A DNA stretch of 14,388 nucleotides, from positions 3,352-17,739 of the forward strand of contig DGLO01000029.1 of the NCBI GenBank assembly GCA_002388005.1, read 5' to 3'. Position 1 is the stretch's first letter. Every line of letters starts with the position of its first letter. The translations under genes were made by a program, and so were the position numbers. Positions 1 through 7,416 of this stretch are shown here, one piece after another. The notes below the pieces were generated by a model that was not told the DNA's origin, did no database searches, and saw nothing but the letters and a program-made list of their open reading frames with translations. This DNA comes from Candidatus Neomicrothrix sp. UBA4542 (lineage in GTDB: Bacteria > Actinomycetota > Acidimicrobiia > Acidimicrobiales > Poriferisodalaceae).

Positions 1-22
1 TCGCAGTGCCTACGCTCAGGGC

Positions 23-95
23 GGGCCGGTAGCTCAGTGGTTAGAGCAGGCGACTCATAATCGCTCGGTCGCGGGTTCGATCCCCGCTCGGCCCA
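23..95 (+). tRNA. tRNA-Ile2 (anticodon CAU, expected to carry lysidine)
   Basis: A full cloverleaf can be drawn: acceptor 23-29 with 88-94, D stem 32-35 with 44-47, anticodon stem 49-53 with 61-65, T stem 71-75 with 83-87, and discriminator A95. The anticodon loop 54-60 has CAT at 56-58. The anticodon stem lacks the three G-C pairs of initiator tRNA. The D arm, anticodon arm and variable loop match E. coli tRNA-Ile2 (ileX/ileY) nearly base for base, and differ from elongator tRNA-Met. From family knowledge, the C of this CAU is changed to lysidine by TilS so that the tRNA reads AUA as isoleucine. The 3' CCA is not encoded (A is followed by CT). Automatic annotation may call it tRNA-Met. Confidence 0.88.
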
Positions 96-138
96 CTATC
101 CCTTTGGTCGTATCGGTTGGTATCCTCGGCCTCTGCCT

Positions 139-211
139 TCCGGGGTAGCTCAGTTGGCAGAGCAGCGGACTGTTAATCCGTTTGTCGTGGGTTCGAGCCC
201 CACCCCCGGAG
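139..211 (+). tRNA. tRNA-Asn (anticodon GUU)
   Basis: Acceptor 139-145 pairs with 204-210, D stem 148-151 with 160-163, anticodon stem 165-169 with 177-181, and the anticodon loop 170-176 has GTT at 172-174. The discriminator is G211, as usual for tRNA-Asn, and CCA is not encoded. It lies 43 bases after the tRNA-Ile2 gene in the same direction, so the two may share a transcript; I see no convincing promoter between them. Its 3' end is only 9 bases from the stop codon of the convergent dnaG gene, and no terminator hairpin is visible in that gap. Confidence 0.95.
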
Positions 212-220
212 CCATTCCCC

Positions 221-2038
221 TTAGTTCAGGTTTTGATCCGATGGTTGGTCGGGTTCGCCTGTCGTTTCTTGGTTTCGTAGCCAGTCCACGATGGCTTCAA
301 CGGCTGCTGTTCGTGTGTCGTCGCTGTGCATTTCTTCTTGTCGGTGAGTCAACCATTGAACGATGGGTTGGTGTTGTCGGAGTTGTTCAATGTCATGGAC
401 GTCGTAACGCAGTTCTGTATTCCACCGGTTGATGACCGCGTCTAATGCTCGAGAAACAAGTTCAATCGGGTCGGCGTCAAGTTCTTCGACGAGAACGCGG
501 CCAATCAATGTGGTGGCAGCCGTGGGTGTTTCGTCTATCTGTTCTCGCCAGCCGTCGGTTGTCACTAAGTGGTAGGCGTCGATAGCTATCGGGTTGCTGA
601 ACATCGCGGGTAGGGCTAGCGGGGTGACGGTTTCTGGGTCGTGTACTAGGGCTCGGAGAAGGTTGAGTTCTGCTTGTGGCACTGCCGGCGGTTGAGTGCT
701 TTGTTGTGTATCGGAGTTATCGGGCGGCGATCCGGGCGGTGGCGTCGGTTGGTGACGGGTCGGGTTTGGTTTCTTGACGAGGCGACGCATTTGTTCGATG
801 TCGATGCGCACTTTTTGTGCGACTTCGATGAGGTATTGATCGCGTACGACTTCGTTGGGGTGTTCAGCGATGATGGCACCGGTGTCAGCGGCGGCTCGTG
901 CCCTGCCTTCGACCAGAGATAGGTCCGATTTGTCGAGGACTCTGTTGATTCGGTAACTCAAGAATGGTTCGGCGGCCGCGAGGGCGTCGGTGAGCGCGCT
1001 TGGGTTCTCCTCAGCTAACTGGCCTGGATCTGCACCTTCTGGCATGGCTGCTACGAATACTTCGGCGTTGTGTCGGTCTTCCCACCCATAAAAGCGATCG
1101 GCGGCTGCTTTCCCGGCTCCATCTGCGTCGAATGCGATAACGATTCGTTTCGCGAAGCGGGTCATGAGTTTGACGTGGTCGTCGGTGAGTGCTGTTCCAC
1201 ATGTCGCCACGGCGCGGGGTATGCCTGCGCGAAAGCATCCGATGACGTCTGTGTATCCCTCACATACAACTATTTCGTCGGCTTCGACGATGTGTTTTTT
1301 TGCCAGATGAAGTCCATAGAGGACTTTGCTTTTGTCGTATAACCGGGTTTGAGGGGTGTTCTTGTATTTGGGTTGTTGCCCGTCGGGCAGCATTCGTCCG
1401 CCGAAGCCCACGACCGCCCCGTTGGTATCGAACACTGGGAACATGATGCGGTCTCTGAAGAAATCGATTGGTCCTCCGCGTTGTCCGGGGCGACCCAGCC
1501 CGGCTGCTTCAAGTTTTGGTGTTGGAATACCGAGGTGGGAGGCGAGGGCGTCCCATTTGTCGGGGGCGTATCCGATTCGGAATTGGTCCACCGTTTCTGA
1601 GTCGAAGCCGCGGCTTCGTAAATATGACCGAACCTTTCCTGCTGATGTTCCCGAGCGCAATGTCTGGTGGTAGAAGTCGGCGGCTTTTTCGAGGATGTCG
1701 GTGAGTTCTTGTCGTTCTTTGCGGTTTGTTCCGTCTGAGGTGTCGGTGTATCGAAGAGCGATACCTAAACGGTTCGCTAACCATTCGACGGCGCCTACAA
1801 AATCGAGGTGTTCCATTTCCCGTACGAAAGTGATCGCATCTCCCGACTTTTGGCAACCAAAGCAGTAGAAGAATCCTTCCTCGGCGTTCACTGAAAATGA
1901 TGGGGTTTTCTCGTTGTGGAACGGGCACAGCCCACTCCATCTCTGGCCTACCTTGCGTAGGGCAACGTATTGCGACACGACACCTGATAGATCGGTTTCG
2001 ATCTTGACTCGTTGGAGGTCTTCGTCGTGAATTCCCAT
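221..2038 (-). CDS. dnaG: DNA primase DnaG
   Basis: This 605-residue protein synthesises the RNA primers for lagging-strand and origin replication, working with the DnaB helicase. Domains in order: the CHC2 zinc-binding domain at about 1-100 with ligands C38, H41, C59 and C62; the basic RNA-polymerase-like core with RIMFPVFD at 197-204 and the GFGGR motif at 211-215; the TOPRIM domain with E260 (CEGYTDV) and the metal-binding D304 and D306 (FDADGAGK); a proline-rich, low-complexity linker at about 422-455; and a C-terminal helicase-binding region at about 456-590. All key residues are present and the length is normal. The ATG at 2038 fits the family's N-terminus (a short leader before the DLSGVVSQYV helix) but has no clear Shine-Dalgarno sequence. 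It follows the dikinase-like gene by 40 bases in the same direction. No rpoD or rpsU is adjacent, so the classical macromolecular-synthesis operon is not seen here. Confidence 0.98.
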   Translation of the reverse strand: MGIHDEDLQRVKIETDLSGVVSQYVALRKVGQRWSGLCPFHNEKTPSFSVNAEEGFFYCFGCQKSGDAITFVREMEHLDFVGAVEWLANRLGIALRYTDTSDGTNRKERQELTDILEKAADFYHQTLRSGTSAGKVRSYLRSRGFDSETVDQFRIGYAPDKWDALASHLGIPTPKLEAAGLGRPGQRGGPIDFFRDRIMFPVFDTNGAVVGFGGRMLPDGQQPKYKNTPQTRLYDKSKVLYGLHLAKKHIVEADEIVVCEGYTDVIGCFRAGIPRAVATCGTALTDDHVKLMTRFAKRIVIAFDADGAGKAAADRFYGWEDRHNAEVFVAAMPEGADPGQLAEENPSALTDALAAAEPFLSYRINRVLDKSDLSLVEGRARAAADTGAIIAEHPNEVVRDQYLIEVAQKVRIDIEQMRRLVKKPNPTRHQPTPPPGSPPDNSDTQQSTQPPAVPQAELNLLRALVHDPETVTPLALPAMFSNPIAIDAYHLVTTDGWREQIDETPTAATTLIGRVLVEELDADPIELVSRALDAVINRWNTELRYDVHDIEQLRQHQPIVQWLTHRQEEMHSDDTRTAAVEAIVDWLRNQETTGEPDQPSDQNLN

Positions 2039-2078
2039 CTGGCTTTGACGCTAGTGCCTGTCAGAGGTGGCTTATCGC

Positions 2079-3686
2079 TCAGTGGCTGCGACGCGCTTTG
2101 ATTGCGATGTGTGCGGCGGCTAGTCGGGCGATTGGGAGTCGAGGCGGTGAGCAAGATACGTAATCGACCCCTGCTGCGGCTAGCAGCTCGATGCTGGCTG
2201 GGTCACCGCCGTGTTCCCCACAAATTCCAACGGGGAGGTCCGGTTTTGTTGATCTGCCACGTTCGATGCCTGTGCGCACAAGCTCGATCACAGCGTTGGG
2301 GTCGACGTGTTGAAAGGGGTTGGCTTCAAGTAGTTCTTGTTCTAGGTAGAGGTTCATTATTCGGTTCTCGATGTCGTCGCGACTGAAGCCGAAAGTGAGT
2401 TGGGTGAGGTCGTTGGTTCCGAAGCTAAAGAAATCTGCGTGATGAGCGAGTTCGTCTGCCACTAGCGCTGCTCTCGGTGTCTCAACCATGGTCCCGATTT
2501 TCACCGATGTTGCCGCAGGGTGAGATTGAACTACCGATTCGATCCATTCGCGTGCGCCCGCCAATTCCTTGGCGCTGACGGTTAATGGGATCATGATTTC
2601 AACGATTGGTTGCCCGCCGGCGGAGATTCGGTCCTGTACTGCGTCGAACAGCGCTTCAACTTGCATTTCGTAGAGGCCAGGTTTTAGCCAGGCGAGCCGC
2701 ACTCCTCGTGTACCAATCATCGGATTGCGTTCACGCCATTTGCGAGCGGCTTGGAGCATGGCTACCCCGTCGGCGTCAAGTTCGTTTCGGGCGGCAGCTT
2801 CGACGAGTTCTTCGAGTTCGGGGAGAAATTCGTGTAGCGGCGGGTCGAGGAGGCGGACCGTGACTGGGAGCCCGTCCATTTCCTCGAGCAGGTCCACGAA
2901 ATCGTGGCGTTGTGCTTCTCTCAGGTCCTGAAGAGCTTTGGCTTCTATGTCAGGGCTTGAGGAAAGGATCATGGTTCGTATGATCGGCAGTCGTTCTTCG
3001 GTGAGGAACATGTGCTCGGTTCGGCATAGCCCGATGCCTTCCGCTCCGTTGACTCGCGAAACTCGTGCGTCTTCGCCGGTGTCGGCGTTCGCTCGGATAG
3101 CGAGTTCTCTGACCTCGTCAGCCCAAGACAACAATGTGTCGATTTCTGGAATGTTTTCGGCTTGATTTGACCCGATAGCGCCGCGCATAACGTGACCGGA
3201 CTGACCGTCAATGGAGATAACGTCGCCGACCTCAAGACGTTCACCGTTCACCAAGATATGGTCTTCGCCTATTTCGATGCCGTCAGCTCCACAAACTGCT
3301 GGCTTGCCCCAGCCTCTAGCAACCACTGCGGCGTGGCTTGCGAGCCCCCCTCTGGTGGTGAGAATCCCTACCGCAACTTGCATCCCGTGGACATCAGCAG
3401 GTGAGGTTTCTTGGCGAACGAGGATGACATCGTCAGTTGCCATCATCGCTTCGTCGGCAGTGAGAACGATTCTTCCCACCGCGGCTCCTGGTGACGCACC
3501 CAGTCCGGTGGTCAGAACATCTTTGGCTGGTCCTTCAAAGCTGTCGTGCAAGAGTCGTTCGAGTTGGTCGGTGGACACTCGCATCAACGCGTCATCTTGG
3601 GAGATCGTGGCGTTGGGGCCGGTAGCGAGCGCGACACTTTCTCTGATCGCGTTTGCTGCATCGATCGATGACTCAGGAGAGTTCAT
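2079..3686 (-). CDS. PPDK-like PEP-utilising enzyme lacking the ATP-grasp domain
   Basis: This 535-residue protein matches the central and C-terminal parts of pyruvate, phosphate dikinase (full enzymes are about 870-900 residues). Visible parts: the end of the interdomain linker (about 28-55), the swivelling phosphohistidine domain (about 58-170) with TRGGLASHAAVV and H118 as the phosphorylated histidine, and the PEP/pyruvate TIM barrel (about 180-530). Barrel residues are intact: R222 in CRTEH, R278 in VRLLDPPLHEF, E402 in GTMVETPRAAL, N425 and D426 in SFGTNDLTQ, and C512 in SCSPPRLPIAR. The ATP-grasp half that phosphorylates the histidine is missing, and no remnant lies upstream. I chose ATG 3686, giving an ATGA overlap with the propeller gene; the in-frame start at 3755 would run deep into that gene and adds 23 residues with no homology I recognise. 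The PEP half-reaction is plausible; the phosphate donor or partner is unknown. As I recall, mycobacterial PpdK (Rv1127c) is also short. Confidence 0.9.
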   Translation of the reverse strand: MNSPESSIDAANAIRESVALATGPNATISQDDALMRVSTDQLERLLHDSFEGPAKDVLTTGLGASPGAAVGRIVLTADEAMMATDDVILVRQETSPADVHGMQVAVGILTTRGGLASHAAVVARGWGKPAVCGADGIEIGEDHILVNGERLEVGDVISIDGQSGHVMRGAIGSNQAENIPEIDTLLSWADEVRELAIRANADTGEDARVSRVNGAEGIGLCRTEHMFLTEERLPIIRTMILSSSPDIEAKALQDLREAQRHDFVDLLEEMDGLPVTVRLLDPPLHEFLPELEELVEAAARNELDADGVAMLQAARKWRERNPMIGTRGVRLAWLKPGLYEMQVEALFDAVQDRISAGGQPIVEIMIPLTVSAKELAGAREWIESVVQSHPAATSVKIGTMVETPRAALVADELAHHADFFSFGTNDLTQLTFGFSRDDIENRIMNLYLEQELLEANPFQHVDPNAVIELVRTGIERGRSTKPDLPVGICGEHGGDPASIELLAAAGVDYVSCSPPRLPIARLAAAHIAIKARRSH

Positions 3687-4666
3687 TGAGTAGGGACTAG
3701 CACCGAGGCGCGAATTTCTCCGAGTTCGCGGTCGAGCTTTTGCCAACTTCCGCAATAGTCTTCACTGATGTAGATCTGCCCATACACCGAGGTCGCCATC
3801 GCGACGCCGGGAAGTTCTTCGTGGGTAGCTATCCAATACATCGTCGCTTTGGGATTTTCGGGCAGTTGAGCACGGTCAAAGGATTTGCCCCCATCGCGGC
3901 TCACTTCTATCGCTCCGATGCGGCCGGGGATGAAATCACCGACGCAAACGATGACGGTGTCGTCTTCCCAAGGAGTGCGCACGCATCGCGAGTACGCATA
4001 TTCGAGCTTTGATCCTTCTAACGGTTGGAATTCGTGCCAGTTCCAGGTCTTGCCGTCGTCTTGGCTTCGACCAAGACCGAACGGTGAGGTGATAAGTAAT
4101 TCTGTCTCGTTATCGCGACTCCGGAGGGCGAAACCGTGGACGTCGTTGTAGAACTCGGAGGGTCCAAGGTCGCCGAACGATTCCCATGTTGCACCTCGGT
4201 CGCGACTTCGATGTAGCCCGTCGACTTCCACCGAGGCGTACACAGTGTCCGAATCGTTGGGGTCGACTAACACGTTCGTTGTTCGCGGAACCCCGATCGG
4301 GCATCGGTCACTGATGGTGGTCACCATTTCTGAGAACGACGCTCCAGCATCATCAGAGACGAATACTCCGGGTCGAGTGCCGGCATAGATTCGCTGGGGG
4401 TCGTGGGGGTCGAACGAAAGGGACCATATGGGTCGGTCGGCCAGAGAAGCTGCGTGTTGCCAGTGGCTGCCTCCATCAAAGGACTCATAGATGCCGTCAC
4501 CGTCTACTGAGGCGATGAGATGTTGTGGGTCTCTGGGGTCTCCCGCTATGGCACGTACGTTGGATTCGGGGTCCATGGGACCTTGAATCTGTCTCCACTT
4601 TTCTCCGCCGTTGTAGCCGACCCAGAGGCCGCCTCCGACTGTGCCTAATGCGATGGTGTAACTCAT
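3683..4666 (-). CDS. Asp-box (BNR/VPS10-type) beta-propeller protein
   Basis: This 327-residue protein has seven regularly spaced Asp-box turns (S-x-D-x-G-x-x-W/F pattern), at about 17-24, 62-69, 104-111, 154-161, 201-208, 256-263 and 301-308. The later ones are degenerate (the last reads EDYCGSW). Between them are DP-x-DP strands such as GDPRDPQHLIAS and DPHDPQRIYAG, typical of sortilin/VPS10-like and photosynthesis-stability-factor-like propellers. There is no signal peptide or membrane helix, so it is probably cytoplasmic and a binding scaffold. I see no sialidase-type catalytic residues or RIP motif, so an enzymatic role is not supported. A GGGGAG ribosome-binding site sits 5 bases before the ATG. 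Its TGA overlaps the ATG of the dikinase-like gene by four bases, implying coupled translation and perhaps a shared job. Fold: confident; function: unknown. Confidence 0.88.
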   Translation of the reverse strand: MSYTIALGTVGGGLWVGYNGGEKWRQIQGPMDPESNVRAIAGDPRDPQHLIASVDGDGIYESFDGGSHWQHAASLADRPIWSLSFDPHDPQRIYAGTRPGVFVSDDAGASFSEMVTTISDRCPIGVPRTTNVLVDPNDSDTVYASVEVDGLHRSRDRGATWESFGDLGPSEFYNDVHGFALRSRDNETELLITSPFGLGRSQDDGKTWNWHEFQPLEGSKLEYAYSRCVRTPWEDDTVIVCVGDFIPGRIGAIEVSRDGGKSFDRAQLPENPKATMYWIATHEELPGVAMATSVYGQIYISEDYCGSWQKLDRELGEIRASVLVPTQ

Positions 4667-4709
4667 CGTTGCTCCCCTCGCCGACAGGCTAGTTCTCTAG
4701 GTGAAGTCT

Positions 4710-6050
4710 TTACAGTGCTAACTGGTCGGTGAGGTGTGCGACGAGATGGTCGACAGGGATCCGTTGTTGTTCCATGGAGTCACGTTCGCGGACGGTGACG
4801 GCGTTGTCTTCTAGGGTGTCGAAGTCGATGGTGACGCAGTATGGGGTGCCGATTTCGTCTTGACGTCGGTACCGCTTCCCTATCGCTTGGGTGATGTCGT
4901 AGTCGCACATGAAGTGTGGTTGCAGGGACTGCAGCACCTCTTCTGCTTTAGGTAGCAGTGTGTCTTTTTTGGAGAGAGGCAATACTGCGACTTTGTAGGG
5001 GGCTAGTCGCGGGTGGAGGCGTAGCACCGTTCTGGTGTCATCGTTGACTTGTTCTTCGTCGTAGGCGGCCATAAGGAAAGCCATCATTGATCGAGTTGCC
5101 CCGGCGGCGGGTTCGATGCAATGGGGAACGTATCGTTCTCCGGTTCCCTGGTCGAAATATTCAAGTTTTTGACCCGAATGCTGTGCGTGTTGTTTGAGGT
5201 CGAAGTCGCCGCGGTTCGCGATTCCTTCTAGTTCACCCCAACCCCAAGGGAACAGAAACTCAACGTCGCTGGTCCCCGATGAGTAGTGGCTAAGTTCATC
5301 GTCTTCGTGAGGTCGGAGGCGTAGCTGGTCGGCGGGTATTCCGAGATTTATGTACCACTGGTATCGCTCGTTCACCCAGTACTCATACCAATCATCTGCC
5401 TCATCGGGTGGAACGAAGAATTCGAGTTCCATTTGTTCAAACTCGCGTGTTCGGAACACAAAATTTCCGGGGGTGATTTCGTTTCGGAATGACTTCCCGA
5501 CCTGGGCGATACCAAAAGGCGGTTTTTTTCGGCTGGTTTCAATGATGTTCTTAAAGTTGACGAACATGCCTTGAGCTGTTTCGGGTCTGAGATACACGTC
5601 GGCGCCGGCCCCTTCGACTGGGCCAGCTTGGGTTTTGAACATCAGGTTGAAGGCCCGAGCTTCGGTGAAAGTCCCCGATTCGCCACAAGATGGGCACGTA
5701 TCTTGGTGTTCAAGTTGGTCTTGTCGGTGACGGGTTTTGCATTTAGTGCAATCGACGAGGGGGTCACTGAAGTTGTCCAGGTGGCCGGATGCTTCCCATA
5801 TCTGTGGTGGGCTGAGGATGGCCGCGTCGAGACCCACCACGTCGTTGCGCAGTTGGACCATCGACCGCCACCAGGCGTCCTTCACATTGCGGAGCATCAG
5901 CACCCCGAGAGGGCCATAGTCGTAGGTGCTTCGAAATCCTCCATAAATTTCTGCGGACGGGAAAACGAAACTGCGGCGCTTACACAGATTTACGACCTGG
6001 TCGAAAAGCGAAGACTCGGTCGATGTCATGGCGCCCAGAGTACCGACCAC
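4710..6050 (-). CDS. glyS: Glycyl-tRNA synthetase, homodimeric (alpha2) class II type
   Basis: This 446-residue cytoplasmic enzyme charges tRNA-Gly with glycine. Visible elements: the N-terminal catalytic start (RRSFVFPSAEIYGG, 25-38), a zinc ribbon with C101, C104, C119 and C122, the RPETAQGMF glycine-site motif (155-163), class II motif 2 around FRNEITPGNFVFRTREF (188-204), motif 3 ending in GATRSMMAF (317-325), and the anticodon-binding domain from about 350. This is the single-chain eukaryote/archaea-like form, not the alpha2beta2 GlyQ/GlyS form of E. coli. The start is uncertain: GTG at 6050 has GGAGG four bases upstream, whereas ATG at 6029 gives a more usual N-terminus (MTSTESSLF) but has no ribosome-binding site. 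The next gene downstream, the propeller gene, begins 43 bases later, so co-transcription is possible. Confidence 0.97.
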   Translation of the reverse strand: MVGTLGAMTSTESSLFDQVVNLCKRRSFVFPSAEIYGGFRSTYDYGPLGVLMLRNVKDAWWRSMVQLRNDVVGLDAAILSPPQIWEASGHLDNFSDPLVDCTKCKTRHRQDQLEHQDTCPSCGESGTFTEARAFNLMFKTQAGPVEGAGADVYLRPETAQGMFVNFKNIIETSRKKPPFGIAQVGKSFRNEITPGNFVFRTREFEQMELEFFVPPDEADDWYEYWVNERYQWYINLGIPADQLRLRPHEDDELSHYSSGTSDVEFLFPWGWGELEGIANRGDFDLKQHAQHSGQKLEYFDQGTGERYVPHCIEPAAGATRSMMAFLMAAYDEEQVNDDTRTVLRLHPRLAPYKVAVLPLSKKDTLLPKAEEVLQSLQPHFMCDYDITQAIGKRYRRQDEIGTPYCVTIDFDTLEDNAVTVRERDSMEQQRIPVDHLVAHLTDQLAL

Positions 6051-6054
6051 TTAC

Positions 6055-6059
6055 CCTCC
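6055..6059 (-). promoter_or_regulatory. Ribosome-binding site supporting the GTG start of glyS
   Basis: On the minus strand this reads GGAGG within GGGAGGG, ending four bases before the GTG at 6050. It is the only strong Shine-Dalgarno sequence near the glyS N-terminus and favours GTG 6050 over ATG 6029, although the spacing is slightly short. The rest of the 80-base divergent gap with the dehydrogenase gene shows only a TTGACT that could be a plus-strand -35 (6076-6081), with no good -10 at the usual distance. I see no room for a T-box leader. Confidence 0.6.
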
Positions 6060-6130
6060 CTGACCCTTCAATTCTTTGACTAACTTTGCATGACGAGCAA
6101 GCGAAATGATTGAGGGCTCATGGGGGCAGC

Positions 6131-6961
6131 ATGCGATTAGAAGGCAAAGTAGCGGTGGTTACAGGCGGCGGTAACGGCTTAGGTCGAGCAACGGCTCAAC
6201 GTTTTGCTGCTGAAGGAGCCAGTGTGGTGGTTGCTGACGTGATCGATGATTTGGGTGAAGAAACCGCGCAAATGATCGTCGACAGCGGCGGACAGGCCTC
6301 TTTTGTGCATTGCGACGCGGTCAACGCGAGCGACAATCACCGAATGGCCGCCCATGCTTTAGAAAGCTACGGAGCGATCGACGTGTTGGTGACCGCGGCA
6401 GGCGTCAGTCACGCCGGATACAAGAGCGGCGATCACGAAGCCAGTGTCAAATGGTTCACAAAGCGCATGGATTATGTCGAACGACCTGCTGACGAGTTGT
6501 TGGACCTTGACTTAGACGACTTCCGTCAGGTGATGGCAGTCAACCTTGACGGAACGCTTTTGGCCGCTCAGGCATGTGTGGCTCCGATGTTGGAAGCCAA
6601 TAACGGTGGCAGCATTGTCACCATTGCTTCGATCGCGGCGAAACATCCCGACGCTGGACCGATCCCTTATGTGTGTTCAAAATCAGCGGTGTGGATGTTG
6701 ACGAAGAAGTTGGCTCGCCTGTTAGCACCGTCGGGGATCAGGGTGAACGCGATAGGTCCCGGGTACATCGATACGCATATGACGAGCATGATTGATCTGT
6801 TCCCAGAGGATCGACTGACAGAGTTTTTTGCGAATATTCCGATGGGACGCAAAGGCATCCCTGATGAAATCGCGAATACCGCGCTGTTTTTGGCGAGCGA
6901 CGAAGCGTCCTATTTCACTGGCGAAATTTTGCACCCAGACGGCGGCTACTTCACCGAGTAA
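6131..6961 (+). CDS. Short-chain dehydrogenase/reductase (SDR) family oxidoreductase
   Basis: This 276-residue NAD(P)-dependent oxidoreductase has the classical SDR order: the cofactor motif TGGGNGLG at 11-18, an acidic D36 after beta-2 (VVVADV) that suggests NAD(H) preference, CDAV at 61-64, AAG at 89-91 (usually NAG), N138 in MAVNLDG, catalytic S167 with Y180-x-x-x-K184 (YVCSK), and a GPGYIDTHM cofactor loop near 209-217. The C-terminus ends in the usual ...TGEILHPDGGY. Between the AAG motif and alpha-4 there is a longer than normal segment (about 95-128, DHEASVKWFTKRMDYVE), which may shape the substrate pocket. The substrate cannot be told. ATG 6131 is preferred, with GGGGG four bases upstream; a TTG at 6110 would add seven residues before the normal MRLEGKVAVVTGG start. 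It is divergent from glyS and followed by a small membrane-protein gene. Confidence 0.95.
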   Translation: MRLEGKVAVVTGGGNGLGRATAQRFAAEGASVVVADVIDDLGEETAQMIVDSGGQASFVHCDAVNASDNHRMAAHALESYGAIDVLVTAAGVSHAGYKSGDHEASVKWFTKRMDYVERPADELLDLDLDDFRQVMAVNLDGTLLAAQACVAPMLEANNGGSIVTIASIAAKHPDAGPIPYVCSKSAVWMLTKKLARLLAPSGIRVNAIGPGYIDTHMTSMIDLFPEDRLTEFFANIPMGRKGIPDEIANTALFLASDEASYFTGEILHPDGGYFTE

Positions 6962-6964
6962 CTG

Positions 6965-6987
6965 CTCCACGCTGAGTTAGGGTGGAG
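6965..6987 (+). promoter_or_regulatory. Small hairpin that includes the ribosome-binding site of the next gene
   Basis: CTCCAC at 6965-6970 pairs exactly with GTGGAG at 6982-6987 around an 11-base loop. The right arm is the likely Shine-Dalgarno sequence of the membrane-protein gene starting at 6993. It begins 3 bases after the dehydrogenase stop. It could be a weak terminator (the following bases are TTGTTATGTT) or could limit translation of the second gene. Six pairs can arise by chance, so I hold this loosely. Confidence 0.35.
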
Positions 6988-6992
6988 TTGTT

Positions 6993-7391
6993 ATGTTGAG
7001 AGATCGAACTGTGGCATTTATTTGCCTATTCCTGACCGCTCTTGTCTGGTCGACACCAATCACGCTTTTCAATACCGAGTTTGAAGGCGTCGACAACGAT
7101 CGTATGGAGTGGTCATGCCCCCGCCCGATTCTTTCACCGTCGCCAGACGTAGTTGATTTGGACGCGTTGCGGGTCGAGTTACTGGACACTGCGCAGGGAA
7201 CGGTGAAAAGCGAGCATCCTCAATGCAGGTTACTTAACCCCACTCAGCTTGTTCTCGGGCTGTTATCTCTGGCGGGCGCGATATGGAAGGGCCGTATTTG
7301 GTGGCTTTCGACCGCTGACGCTAGAGCAGAAAAAAAGTTTGCGCGTTTGCACGCTAAAACGTCCGGCAAAGCCAAGGGCATGTTGGATTAG
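6993..7391 (+). CDS. Small two-helix membrane protein, function unknown
   Basis: This is a 132-residue protein I do not recognise. It has a hydrophobic segment at about 7-25 and a second at about 84-104. They are separated by an acidic, polar loop of about 60 residues holding two cysteines (C42 and C78), and a lysine/arginine-rich tail of about 28 residues follows. Basic residues flank the N-terminus (RDR) and the tail. By the positive-inside rule, both ends should be cytoplasmic and the loop outside, where the cysteines could form a disulfide. The first segment could instead be a cleaved signal peptide, giving a one-helix protein. The ATG at 6993 has GGTGGAG five bases upstream. It lies 31 bases after the dehydrogenase and is convergent with recO, 25 bases away. 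Reality as a gene is supported by the ribosome-binding site, the snug fit and coherent topology. Confidence 0.75.
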   Translation: MLRDRTVAFICLFLTALVWSTPITLFNTEFEGVDNDRMEWSCPRPILSPSPDVVDLDALRVELLDTAQGTVKSEHPQCRLLNPTQLVLGLLSLAGAIWKGRIWWLSTADARAEKKFARLHAKTSGKAKGMLD

Positions 7392-7416
7392 CTGAACGTT
7401 GATGTCGTAGTTCCGC

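Noticed and set aside
154..432. A 92-codon plus-strand frame starting within tRNA-Asn
   Set aside because: It uses the tRNA sequence as its N-terminus and is antisense to the dnaG 3' end. No protein family features.
3211..3693. A 160-codon plus-strand frame antisense to the dikinase-like gene
   Set aside because: Low-complexity Ser/Ala/Pro product, no ribosome-binding site of note, and entirely within a conserved gene on the other strand.
3687..3755. Longer N-terminus for the dikinase-like protein
   Set aside because: It would lie inside the propeller gene, is Arg-rich and unlike PPDK. The ATGA overlap at 3683-3686 marks the better start.
3683..4666. Propeller protein as a sialidase because of BNR repeats
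   Set aside because: Asp-boxes occur in many non-enzymatic propellers. I see no RIP motif, arginine triad or signal peptide.
4689..4700. CTAG-TTCT-CTAG repeat between the propeller gene and glyS as a terminator
   Set aside because: Only a four-base stem with no T run. Too weak to call.
6051..6130. T-box riboswitch or clear promoter upstream of glyS
   Set aside because: The gap to the divergent dehydrogenase gene is only about 80 bases, with no specifier or antiterminator features and no good -35/-10 pair on either strand.
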